A DNA stretch of 7,095 bases from Kiloniellaceae bacterium (GTDB lineage Bacteria; Pseudomonadota; Alphaproteobacteria; Kiloniellales; Kiloniellaceae), in NCBI GenBank assembly GCA_021776195.1, contig JAJFGK010000153.1:1-7095 (forward strand), in the 5' to 3' direction. Shown one piece after another: positions 1 through 6,325 of this stretch (within the stretch, counting starts at the first letter, position 1; each line of letters begins with the position of its first letter). The notes under the pieces were generated by a model. The model saw nothing but the letters and a program-made list of their open reading frames with translations. It ran no database searches and was not told where the DNA came from. The position numbers and the translations under genes were made by a program.

Positions 1-49
1 AGGCCCGAGGATCTGCCAGAGCCCCAAAACTGTCCGCAAACCCTTCCAT
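1..49 (-). CDS. N-terminal fragment of a probable ISAs1-type transposase (runs off window)
   Basis: Reading the minus strand from the ATG at 49 gives 16 codons, MEGFADSFGALADPRA, before the window ends. A GGAGGG ribosome-binding site lies at 59-54, four bases before the ATG, so this looks like a real gene start. The pattern F-x6-L-x-DPR near the N-terminus matches what I recall of the DDE_Tnp_1-associated domain that opens ISAs1-family transposases. Codons such as GAA, TTT, AGT, GCA and GAT are less GC-rich than in the other genes here, which fits acquired DNA. Only 16 residues are visible, so the family call is tentative and completeness cannot be judged. The end of the putative element should lie between about 60 and 130, but no terminal repeat can be identified without the other end. 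Confidence 0.45.
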   Translation of the reverse strand, partial: MEGFADSFGALADPRA

Positions 50-101
50 CGCTCCCTCCAGGCAAAGCCGAAAAGCGCGTCAGAATCCGATTCGCAAACT
101 C

Positions 102-130
102 TTGCAACACAATCTTCAAATCCATATGCG
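102..130 (+). promoter_or_regulatory. Weak sigma70-like promoter candidate upstream of ltaE
   Basis: TTGCAA (102-107, 4 of 6 to TTGACA) is followed after 17 bases by TATGCG (125-130, 3 of 6 to TATAAT). It sits in the AT-richest part of the region upstream of ltaE, just before the hairpin at 135-157. The match is modest and could be chance. Confidence 0.22.
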
Positions 131-134
131 ATTC

Positions 135-157
135 CCCTGCCCCTCGATGGGGCAGGG
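135..157. repeat. Perfect 9-bp palindromic hairpin (REP-like dispersed element)
   Basis: CCCTGCCCC at 135-143 and GGGGCAGGG at 149-157 are exact reverse complements around the loop TCGAT. The stem is followed directly by a G-rich tail (158-174). Hairpin plus a GGGTGGGGGTG-like tail resembles dispersed intergenic palindromes I recall from many alphaproteobacterial genomes. Only one copy is in this window, so the repeat call rests on recollection. There is no T-run, so it is not a typical intrinsic terminator. It lies in the ltaE leader or promoter region, where it could affect transcript structure. Confidence 0.6.
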
Positions 158-174
158 TCGGGGTGGGGGTGGGG
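155..174 (+). other. Canonical G-quadruplex motif in the ltaE leader
   Basis: Four G-tracts occur in a row on the plus strand: 155-157, 160-163, 165-169 and 171-174. The loops between them are only TC, T and T. Tracts of three or more with 1-2 nt loops are the classical pattern for a stable parallel quadruplex. The motif shares its first tract with the 3' arm of the hairpin at 135-157, so the two structures are mutually exclusive. It lies on the coding strand about 105 bases before the ltaE start, so it would be present in mRNA if transcription starts upstream. Confidence 0.5.
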
Positions 175-279
175 CCGGCGCGCAGGTGTCTCGGGACGCT
201 CCCGCCAACAGCATCCTCGACCGGCCGGCCTCTCTTCGTCTACTCTCTGCGGCCGATCCAAGTCACAAGGGTAAAGACC

Positions 280-1347
280 ATGACCGCCGCCCAAGATACT
301 TCCCCGGGGACCAACCTGCCAGCCATCGACCTGCGCAGCGATACCGTGACCCGGCCGACGCCGGCGATGATCGAGGCCATGTCCCGGGCGGAGGTCGGCG
401 ACGACGTCTATGACGGCGATCCCACCGTCGCCCGCCTGGAGGCCAGGGTCGCCGAGATGCTGGGGCTCGAGGCCGGGCTCTTCCTGCCGAGCGGCACCCA
501 GTCCAACCTGACGGCGCTGCTGGCCCACTGCGGGCGCGGCGAGGAGTACATCGCCGGCGAGGGCTACCATATTTACAGCGCCGAGGCCGGCGGCGCGGCG
601 GTGCTGGGCGGAATCTCGCCCTGCCCCCTGCCGACCCGGGCCGACGGCACACTCGATCCGGCGGCGATCGAAGCGGCGATCAAGCCGGACGATTTCCACT
701 GCCCGATCACCCGGCTGGTCTGCCTGGAGAACACCCACCACGGCAAGGCGATCCCGGCCAGCTACATCCGCGAGGTCGTGGCCCTGGCGCGGGACCGGGA
801 CCTGTCGGTCCATATCGACGGCGCCCGCCTGATGAATGCCGCGGTCGCCCTGGGGGAGGACCCGGCAGTACTGGTCGGCGGCGCGGATTCGGTTTCGCTC
901 TGCCTCTCCAAGGGCCTGGGCGCCCCGGTCGGCTCGGTCCTGTCCGGGTCGAAAGCCTTCATCGCGCGCGGCCGGCGGATCCGCAAGATGGTCGGCGGCG
1001 GCATGCGCCAGAGCGGCGTTCTGGCGGCCTGCGGCCTGGTCGCCCTGGAACAGCATATCGACCGTCTGGCCGAGGATCACGCCACCGCCGCCGCCCTCGC
1101 CGCCGCCCTGGACGGCCTGCCCGGCGTGACGGTCGAGAAGGAGGCCGCGGCGACCAACATGGTCTATATCGCCCTGCCGCCGGACGACCACGGGCCGCTG
1201 ACCGGCTTCCTCGGTGCGCGCGGCATCCGCGTCGATGGGCCGGCGCCGCGCCTGCGGCTGGTCGCCCACCTGGATCTGCCCGCCGATACCGTCCCCCGGG
1301 TGGCGGAGACGATCCGCGACTACTTCGCCCAGAAGGCCGCGGCCTGA
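280..1347 (+). CDS. ltaE: Low-specificity L-threonine aldolase
   Basis: This 355-residue cytosolic PLP enzyme should cleave L-threonine, L-allo-threonine and related beta-hydroxy amino acids into glycine and an aldehyde. The sequence follows E. coli LtaE closely from residue 16: DLRSDTVTRPT (17-27), VGDDVYDGDPTV (39-50), SGTQSNLTALLAHC (71-84), HIDGAR (178-183), the PLP-lysine segment LSKGLGAPVG (K211) and GGGMRQSG (239-246). H97 and H140 match the conserved histidines E. coli H83 and H126 as I recall them. Length is normal for the family, with about 14 extra N-terminal residues. The ATG at 280 is chosen because AAGGG at 267-271 lies 8 bases before it. An in-frame GTG at 163 would add 39 low-complexity residues read through the G-tract element and is not credible. 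The gene is probably cotranscribed with the oxidoreductase 37 bases downstream. Confidence in function is high; the in vivo substrate is open. Confidence 0.95.
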   Translation: MTAAQDTSPGTNLPAIDLRSDTVTRPTPAMIEAMSRAEVGDDVYDGDPTVARLEARVAEMLGLEAGLFLPSGTQSNLTALLAHCGRGEEYIAGEGYHIYSAEAGGAAVLGGISPCPLPTRADGTLDPAAIEAAIKPDDFHCPITRLVCLENTHHGKAIPASYIREVVALARDRDLSVHIDGARLMNAAVALGEDPAVLVGGADSVSLCLSKGLGAPVGSVLSGSKAFIARGRRIRKMVGGGMRQSGVLAACGLVALEQHIDRLAEDHATAAALAAALDGLPGVTVEKEAAATNMVYIALPPDDHGPLTGFLGARGIRVDGPAPRLRLVAHLDLPADTVPRVAETIRDYFAQKAAA

Positions 1348-1384
1348 CCGGCGGCACCCACGATCCACCGGAGTGCGAGAGACC

Positions 1385-3343
1385 ATGACCGCGCCCGCCT
1401 TCCCCCGCCTCTTCTCGCCGATCACGATCCGCGGCCGGGAGATCAAGAACCGGATCCTCTCGACCGGGCACGACACCTCCATGCCGACCGACGGCCGGGT
1501 CAACGATGCCCTCATCGCCTATCACCAGGCGCGGGCCAGGGGCGGCGCCGGGCTAATCGTCGCCCAGGTCTCCGGCGTCCACGAGTCGGCGCGCTACACC
1601 TCGCACATCCTGATGGCGACCGACGACGGCTGCATCCCCGGCTACCGCCGCCTGGCGGAGACGGTTCAGGCCGAGGGCTGCAAGCTCTTCGTTCAGCTGT
1701 TCCACCCGGGCCGCGAGATCATGGAGGGGCAGGACGGCAGTCAGCCGGTCGCCTATGCCCCCTCCTTCTCGCCCAGCGAGCGCTTTCACGTAACGCCCCG
1801 GGCCATGCCGCTGGAGATCCTGCGCGAGATCGTCGAGGGTTATGCCGCCGCCGCGCGCCGGGTCCGCGAGGCCGGCTGCGACGGCGTCGAGATCGTGGCC
1901 AGCCACGGCTATCTGCCGGCCCAGTTCCTCAACCCCCGGGTCAACCGGCGCGACGACGACTACGGCGGCAGTACCGAGAACCGCCACCGCTTCCTGGCCG
2001 AGGTCTTGAGCGCGGTGCGCGCGGCGGCCGGCGAGGACATGATCGTGGGCCTGCGCATTTCCGGCGACGAGAAGGACCACGAGGGTCTGTCCGAATCCGA
2101 GTCCCTGGAGGCCATCGCCGCGCTGGAAGACCGCTTGGACTACGTCAATGTCATCGCCGGCACCTCGGCCAGCCTGGGCGGGGCGATCCATATCGTGCCG
2201 CCGATGATTATCGACAACGCCTATGTCGCGCCCTTCGCCGCCGCCGTGAAGGCCAAGGTCGCGATCCCGGTTTTCGTCGCCGGCCGCATCAATCAGCCGC
2301 AAACCGCCGAGCAGGTGCTGGCCCAGGGCCAGGCCGACATGTGCGGCATGACCCGGGCGCTGATCTGCGATCCGGCCATGCCGGCCAAGGCCCAGGCCGG
2401 CAGGCCCGACGACATCCGCGCCTGCATCGGCTGCAACCAGGCCTGCATCGGCCATTTCCATCTGGGCTATGCGATCTCCTGCATCCAACACCCCGAGACC
2501 GGGCGCGAGGCCCGCTACCTGGACAAACCAGCCGCCGATCCGGTCAAGCGCGTGCTGGTGGCCGGCGGCGGTCCCGGCGGGCTGAAGGCGGCGGCGGTGG
2601 CGGCCGAGCGCGGCCACCGCGTGCGGCTCTGCGAGGCCGGCCCGCAGCTTGGCGGCCAGGCCCTGCTGGCCCAGCTTCTGCCCGGGCGCAGCGAGTTCGG
2701 CGGCATCGTCACCAACCTGGCCCGCGAGTGCGAGCGCTTCGGGGTCGAGATCGAGCTGAACAGTCCGGTCGACCGCGCCCTGGTCGAGGCCGAGGCGCCC
2801 GACGCCCTGGTCATCGCCACCGGCGCCAAGCCCTACTGGCCGGCGGTCGAGGGCGCCGAGGAGGCGCACGTACTGGACGCCTGGCAGGTCCTGCGCGGCG
2901 AGGGCAATCCCGGCGCCTCGGTGGTGGTGGCGGACTGGCGCGGCGACTGGGTCGGGGTCGGCATCGCCGAGAAGCTGGCGCGCGACGGCTGCCGCGTGCG
3001 CCTGGCGGTCAACGGGCTGATGGCCGGCCAGTCCATGCCCTTTTACGTGCGCGACGCCGCGGTCGGGGCCCTCCACAAGCTGGGGGTCGAAATCGTGCCC
3101 TACGCCCGGCTCTACGGCATCGAGGGCGACACCGTCTTCATGCAGCACACCTCATCGGGCGAAGCGATCCTCTTCGAGGACACCGACACCCTGGTCCTGG
3201 CCCAGGGCCACGCGCCGGACGAGACCCTGGCCGAGGCGCTGGCGGGCTGGAGCGGCGAGCGCCACTTGATCGGCGACTGCCTGGCCCCGCGCACCGCCGA
3301 GGAGGCGGTCTTCGAGGGCCTGAAGGCGGGATTTGAGATTTAG
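1385..3343 (+). CDS. FMN/[4Fe-4S]/FAD oxidoreductase of the 2,4-dienoyl-CoA reductase/trimethylamine dehydrogenase class
   Basis: This 652-residue three-part flavoenzyme is of normal length for the class. Residues 1-335 form an Old-Yellow-Enzyme FMN barrel (KNRILSTGH at 21-29, QLFHPGRE at 104-111, SHGYLPAQFLNPRVN at 173-187, YGGSTENR at 193-200). A [4Fe-4S] site follows: C347, C350, C354 and C366, spaced C-x2-C-x3-C-x11-C. A FAD domain begins with VLVAGGGPGGL (390-400) and ends with IGDCLAPRTAEEA (629-641). Y176 and H269 align by eye with the proton-donor pair of E. coli FadH (Y166, H252 as recalled). The cysteine that binds FMN covalently in trimethylamine dehydrogenase is replaced by D30. 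The second nucleotide site (513-529, D517, G520, G524, A528, E529) has the trimethylamine-dehydrogenase form, not classical GxGxxG. An ene-reductase role is therefore favoured over amine demethylation, but the substrate is unknown. The sequence also recalls the mycofactocin-associated FadH/OYE family. GGAG at 1370-1373 is the likely ribosome site; this ATG is the first sensible start after ltaE. Confidence 0.85.
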   Translation: MTAPAFPRLFSPITIRGREIKNRILSTGHDTSMPTDGRVNDALIAYHQARARGGAGLIVAQVSGVHESARYTSHILMATDDGCIPGYRRLAETVQAEGCKLFVQLFHPGREIMEGQDGSQPVAYAPSFSPSERFHVTPRAMPLEILREIVEGYAAAARRVREAGCDGVEIVASHGYLPAQFLNPRVNRRDDDYGGSTENRHRFLAEVLSAVRAAAGEDMIVGLRISGDEKDHEGLSESESLEAIAALEDRLDYVNVIAGTSASLGGAIHIVPPMIIDNAYVAPFAAAVKAKVAIPVFVAGRINQPQTAEQVLAQGQADMCGMTRALICDPAMPAKAQAGRPDDIRACIGCNQACIGHFHLGYAISCIQHPETGREARYLDKPAADPVKRVLVAGGGPGGLKAAAVAAERGHRVRLCEAGPQLGGQALLAQLLPGRSEFGGIVTNLARECERFGVEIELNSPVDRALVEAEAPDALVIATGAKPYWPAVEGAEEAHVLDAWQVLRGEGNPGASVVVADWRGDWVGVGIAEKLARDGCRVRLAVNGLMAGQSMPFYVRDAAVGALHKLGVEIVPYARLYGIEGDTVFMQHTSSGEAILFEDTDTLVLAQGHAPDETLAEALAGWSGERHLIGDCLAPRTAEEAVFEGLKAGFEI

Positions 3344-3408
3344 GTTTCGGGCCCGAGATCGACCCCATGAACGGCGAAACCAGACCCTTTGCCTGCCCAA
3401 CTCAGTCC

Positions 3409-3445
3409 TCACCCCGGATAAGCTCTGGCGGGCTTTCCGGGGTGA
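3409..3445. terminator. Strong stem-loop between convergent genes (bidirectional terminator or dispersed palindrome)
   Basis: TCACCCCGGA (3409-3418) and TCCGGGGTGA (3436-3445) are exact 10-bp complements. Inside them AAGC (3420-3423) pairs with GCTT (3432-3435), leaving one bulged T at 3419 and the 8-nt loop TCTGGCGG. The structure lies between the plus-strand oxidoreductase stop (3343) and the minus-strand transporter stop (3482), where a shared terminator is expected. There is no T-run on either side, so it is not a textbook intrinsic terminator. It may protect 3' ends, work with Rho, or be a copy of a genomic palindromic repeat. The perfect palindrome TCGGGCCCGA (3347-3356) nearer the oxidoreductase stop is too short to call separately. 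Nothing else is seen in 3344-3481. Confidence 0.6.
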
Positions 3446-3481
3446 CGGACGGGGGTACGATACTACCTGACGAGAATGGGT

Positions 3482-4387
3482 CTAACTTGCAGGCGGCCCG
3501 TCCCGCTTGGCCAGCCGTTCGCGGTGCAGCACGTAGAGCCCGCTGCCAGCGATGACCGCCGCGCCGGCGAAGGTCCAGACGTCGGGCCAGTCGCCGAAGA
3601 CCGTCAGGCCCATGACCAGGGCCCAGACCAGCTGCAGATAGGCGAAGGGCGCGGCCACCGCCGCCGGGGCCAGTTGGTAGGCCTTGATGATCGCGAAATG
3701 CCCGATGCAGGCGACGCCGCCGATCACGCCCATCAGGAGCCAGCCCTGGGCATCCGGCGTCTCCCACTCGAAGGGCAGGATCAGCGAGGCCCCGATGGTC
3801 CCGACCAGCGGGGTGAAGAGCAGCGTGGTGCGCGGGTCGTCGCTCGCCCCCAGCTTGCGGGTCGAAAGCTGGTAAAGCGCGTTGCCGAAGGCGGCCAGCA
3901 GGATCAGACCCACGCCCCAGCCGAAGAGCCCACTGCCCGGCCGCACGATAATCAGCGCCCCGGCGAAGCCGCAGGCCACGCCGAGCCAGCGCTTCATTCC
4001 CACGGTCTCGCCCAGCAGCGGCGCCGCCAGGGCGGCGACCATGATCGGGCAGAGGAACATGATCGCCACCGCATCGGCCAGCGGCACGAAACGCAGACCG
4101 GCGAAGTAGGACAGGGCGCCCAGGGCCATGACGCCGGAGCGCAGCAACTGCAGCTTCAGATTCCGGCTGCGAACGACCCTTGCCAGGTAGGGCGCCAACA
4201 ACAGCACGGCCAGCAACAGGTGGAAGGCGAAGCGGGCCCAGACCACCTGGACCACCGGCATTTCGGCCACCAGGTACTTCGCGCTGCCGTGCACGCCCAT
4301 GAGAATGGCGGTGCTGGCGACCATCCAGGCGATACCCGCCGTGGCGTTGTCCTTCTGCGCGCGGCTGCTCTCGGCGAGCTCGCTCAC
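3482..4387 (-). CDS. EamA/DMT-superfamily ten-helix transporter, second of a tandem pair
   Basis: This is a 301-residue inner-membrane protein with two EamA repeats of about five helices each (roughly 15-149 and 155-287). Conserved EamA-like segments include RFAFHLLLA (52-60), VPLADAVAIMF (101-111), GFAGALIIVRPG (140-151), PAAVAAPFAYLQLVWA (241-256) and GAAVIAGSGLYVLHRE (275-290). The substrate is unknown; the family moves small metabolites such as amino acids, often outward. Translation starts at GTG (4387-4385), which overlaps the stop of the upstream transporter in GTGA. GGAG at 4396-4393, 5 bases before the GTG, serves as ribosome site inside the upstream gene, so translation is probably coupled. 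It aligns with the upstream paralogue over 300 positions without a gap and is about 50% identical by hand count, showing tandem duplication. The alternative that the pair forms a heteromeric unit cannot be judged from sequence alone. Confidence 0.88.
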   Translation of the reverse strand: MSELAESSRAQKDNATAGIAWMVASTAILMGVHGSAKYLVAEMPVVQVVWARFAFHLLLAVLLLAPYLARVVRSRNLKLQLLRSGVMALGALSYFAGLRFVPLADAVAIMFLCPIMVAALAAPLLGETVGMKRWLGVACGFAGALIIVRPGSGLFGWGVGLILLAAFGNALYQLSTRKLGASDDPRTTLLFTPLVGTIGASLILPFEWETPDAQGWLLMGVIGGVACIGHFAIIKAYQLAPAAVAAPFAYLQLVWALVMGLTVFGDWPDVWTFAGAAVIAGSGLYVLHRERLAKRDGPPAS

Positions 4388-5286
4388 GCGGTCTCCGCCT
4401 CGCGCTTGCGGAGCTGTTCGCGGTGCAGGATGTAAAGCCCGCTGGCGGCGATGACCGCCGCGCCGACCAGGGTCCAACCGTCCGGTAGATCGCCAAAGAG
4501 AATGAACCCAAAGCCGGTCGCCCAGATCAGGTTGGCATAGGAAAAGGGCGCGATCACCGCGGCCGGCGCGGACTGGAAGGCCTTGATCAGGGTGAAGTGA
4601 CCCAAACAGCCGCTGAGCCCCAGACCGATCGACAGCAGAAAGGCCTCGAGGGTCATGGGCACCCAGATAAAGGGCGCCACCAGGGAAGTCACCACGGCCC
4701 CGACCAGGGCGGTGTAGAAGAGCGTCGTCAAAGGCGCGTCGACGCCGCGCAGCCGTCGGGTGGTCAGCTGATAGCAGGCATTGGTGACGGCGCAGGAGAG
4801 CAGGAAGACCACGCCGGCCTCCAGGATCCCGACGCCGGGCCGGATGATCACCAGGGCGCCGAAAAAGCCGATCGCGACGCCGGCCCAGCGGCGCGGGCCG
4901 ACCGCCTCGCGCAGCAGCGGCACCGACAACGCGGCGACCCAGAGCGGCGAGGTGAAGGAGATCGCACTGGCGTCGGCCAGCGGCACGGTGCGGATACCGA
5001 GAAAGAACCGCAGGGTGGTGACCATGAGCAGCAGGGAGCGCACCAGCTGCAGGCCGGGATTGGCGCTCTTGATCACCTGCCCGAGGCGCGGCCCCAGCAG
5101 CAGGCCGGCAAAGAGCAGATGAAAGACGAAGCGCAGGCAGACCAGCTGCATCACCGGATAGTCGGCCACCAGGACCTTGGCAAGCGCATCGAGACAGACG
5201 AAAAAGAACGAGGTCACCAGCATCCAGAACACGCCAACCGCGATGTTGTCGCCCTCGGTCCGGGCGGGGCGGGAGATCAGCAGCAT
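4384..5286 (-). CDS. EamA/DMT-superfamily ten-helix transporter, first of a tandem pair
   Basis: This is a 300-residue inner-membrane protein with the same ten-helix, two-repeat plan as its downstream partner. Shared marks are RFVFHLLFA (52-60), VPLADASAISF (101-111), GFFGALVIIRPG (140-151), FTLIKAFQSAPAAV (231-244) and GAAVIAASGLYILHRE (275-290). The ATG at 5286 is the only start codon in this frame after the in-frame stop at 5340-5338. No good ribosome site lies directly before it. The nearest purine-rich run (AAAGG, 5316-5312) is correctly spaced instead for a tiny overlapping frame at 5303-5277. The stop TGA (4386-4384) overlaps the next transporter's GTG. The gene lies 110 bases downstream of the LysR-type regulator on the same strand with no obvious terminator between, so read-through cotranscription is possible. 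Substrate unknown; proximity to the regulator suggests inducible export, which is inference. Confidence 0.88.
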   Translation of the reverse strand: MLLISRPARTEGDNIAVGVFWMLVTSFFFVCLDALAKVLVADYPVMQLVCLRFVFHLLFAGLLLGPRLGQVIKSANPGLQLVRSLLLMVTTLRFFLGIRTVPLADASAISFTSPLWVAALSVPLLREAVGPRRWAGVAIGFFGALVIIRPGVGILEAGVVFLLSCAVTNACYQLTTRRLRGVDAPLTTLFYTALVGAVVTSLVAPFIWVPMTLEAFLLSIGLGLSGCLGHFTLIKAFQSAPAAVIAPFSYANLIWATGFGFILFGDLPDGWTLVGAAVIAASGLYILHREQLRKREAETA

Positions 5287-5303
5287 GGCGGACGCGGCGG
5301 CAT
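5277..5303 (-). other. Candidate 8-codon leader ORF overlapping the first transporter start
   Basis: On the minus strand ATG at 5303 encodes MPPRPPCC and stops at TGA 5279-5277, so it spans the transporter start at 5286 in another frame. It has the better ribosome site, AAAGG at 5316-5312 with an 8-base spacer. Two Pro-Pro pairs could slow ribosomes. A chance ORF of this size is easy to find in GC-rich DNA, so this is only a candidate translational-coupling element. Confidence 0.18.
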
Positions 5304-5396
5304 GGGTGGTGCCTTTCGGGCATTTTGTCCCTTTGGCTTAAAGCACGGGGCACCCCTGTCTAGCGCGGAGGCGACGGCGAGGGGTCGGCTTTCTCT

Positions 5397-6308
5397 TCAA
5401 GGCAGGGTCATGGACCCCGATTGCGGCTGCCGGCCCTCGAACAGGTCCCGGTGAGCGCGCAGCAGCGCGGCCAGGCGGCGCGACAGGCGCCGGATCGGTG
5501 CGAGCTGCCGGTCGTCGTCGTGACTGACCAGCCACTGATCGTGGCCCAGTTCGGCGATCAGACCTGAGACGCGCATCAAGCCCGGCTCGCTGTCGCCGAT
5601 GAAGCAGGGCAGGACCGAGAGGCCCAGCCCCGATCGCGTGGCCGCCAACAGAGCCGCGGCCGTGGAACAGCGGATCCGCGCGCTGCGCGGCGAACGCTGC
5701 GCGAGCCAGACCGCTGTCGGCACCTTCGGTCCCTCCGGGGCAAAGACGATCCAGGGACAGGCCCGATAACGGCGCTCGTCGAGTGCTTCGGCAAAGCGTT
5801 CGTCGAAGCCGCGGGCGCCGTAGACCGCAAAGGCAACCCGGACCAGCCGCTGTCCGGCGAGGCCGGGCTGATCCGGCTGCCGGTTGCGCAGGCCCAGGTT
5901 GGCCTGGCGGCGGGTGAGATCGGCCAGGCCGGAGCCGGTGCGGATTTCCAGCGTCACAGCCTCATCGGCCGCGACCAGCTTTTCGCTGTGCCGGGCAATG
6001 AAGGCGCTGGTCCAGGCGCCAGCCGCGACGGTGACAACGGGCTGGGTCTCCGCCGCGCCGCGCCAGCGGTCGATGGCCAGAGCGCCCTGCTCGAATTCCT
6101 CGGCCAGGGCCAGCAGGTCCCGTCCGGCGGCGGTGAGGTCATAGCCCAGGCGATGGCGCAGGAAGAGCGAAACCCCCATGGCCCGTTCTAGCGACAACAT
6201 GCGCCGGCCCAGGGTCGGCGCCGACAGACCGGTCACCGCCACCGCGCCGGCCAGGCCGCCGGCCCGGGCGACGGCCAGAAAAAGCTTCACGTCATCCCAA
6301 TCCCACAT
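5397..6308 (-). CDS. LysR-type transcriptional regulator
   Basis: This is a 303-residue cytoplasmic DNA-binding regulator of normal LysR-family length. The N-terminal winged helix-turn-helix spans about residues 3-62: FLAVARAGGLAGAVAVTGLS, then APTLGRRMLSLERAMGVSLF with the recognition helix near 29-41, and the wing segment with LTAAGRDLL (58-66). A linker helix follows to about 87. Residues from about 90 form the periplasmic-binding-protein-like effector domain, whose ligand cannot be inferred. The opening MWDWDDVKLFLAVARAG is typical of a large proteobacterial subgroup. ATG 6308 is the only start in frame before the stop at 6338-6336, but it lacks a clear Shine-Dalgarno sequence. The gene is divergent from an aldo/keto reductase across 128 bp. 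Dyads at 6305-6319 (covering its own start codon) and 6326-6342 suggest autoregulation and control of the neighbour. The transporter pair lies downstream on the same strand. Confidence 0.92.
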   Translation of the reverse strand: MWDWDDVKLFLAVARAGGLAGAVAVTGLSAPTLGRRMLSLERAMGVSLFLRHRLGYDLTAAGRDLLALAEEFEQGALAIDRWRGAAETQPVVTVAAGAWTSAFIARHSEKLVAADEAVTLEIRTGSGLADLTRRQANLGLRNRQPDQPGLAGQRLVRVAFAVYGARGFDERFAEALDERRYRACPWIVFAPEGPKVPTAVWLAQRSPRSARIRCSTAAALLAATRSGLGLSVLPCFIGDSEPGLMRVSGLIAELGHDQWLVSHDDDRQLAPIRRLSRRLAALLRAHRDLFEGRQPQSGSMTLP

Positions 6309-6319
6309 TTCGAAAATGT
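6305..6319. promoter_or_regulatory. Dyad overlapping the LysR start codon (candidate operator)
   Basis: ACATTT (6305-6310) and AAATGT (6314-6319) are exact complements around CGA. The dyad includes the regulator's ATG (6308-6306), a position suited to autorepression. It shares ATTTCGA (6307-6313) with the next dyad exactly 20 bp away, about two helical turns. Confidence 0.4.
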
Positions 6320-6325
6320 AACACG

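Noticed and set aside
163..279. GTG start at 163 extending ltaE by 39 residues
   Set aside because: The extension is encoded by the G-tract repeat, has no family counterpart, and ATG 280 has a well-placed ribosome site.
959..1525. 188-codon minus-strand frame across the ltaE/oxidoreductase junction
   Set aside because: It has Arg/Gly/Pro-rich shadow composition and overlaps two well-supported genes.
1553..3148. 531-codon minus-strand open frame antisense to the oxidoreductase
   Set aside because: It is a typical high-GC shadow frame, rich in Ala, Gly, Asp and His, with no recognisable domain; the plus-strand enzyme carries all expected motifs.
3347..3356. Perfect palindrome TCGGGCCCGA just after the oxidoreductase stop
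   Set aside because: It has no loop, is only ten bases long in GC-rich DNA, and has no T-run, so it is not supported as a terminator or operator.
3482..5353. A single 623-codon minus-strand open frame that could be read as a fused double transporter
   Set aside because: Its first half runs out of frame through the real first transporter and gives an Arg/Pro-rich, non-membrane sequence. Only the part after GTG 4387 is a genuine protein.
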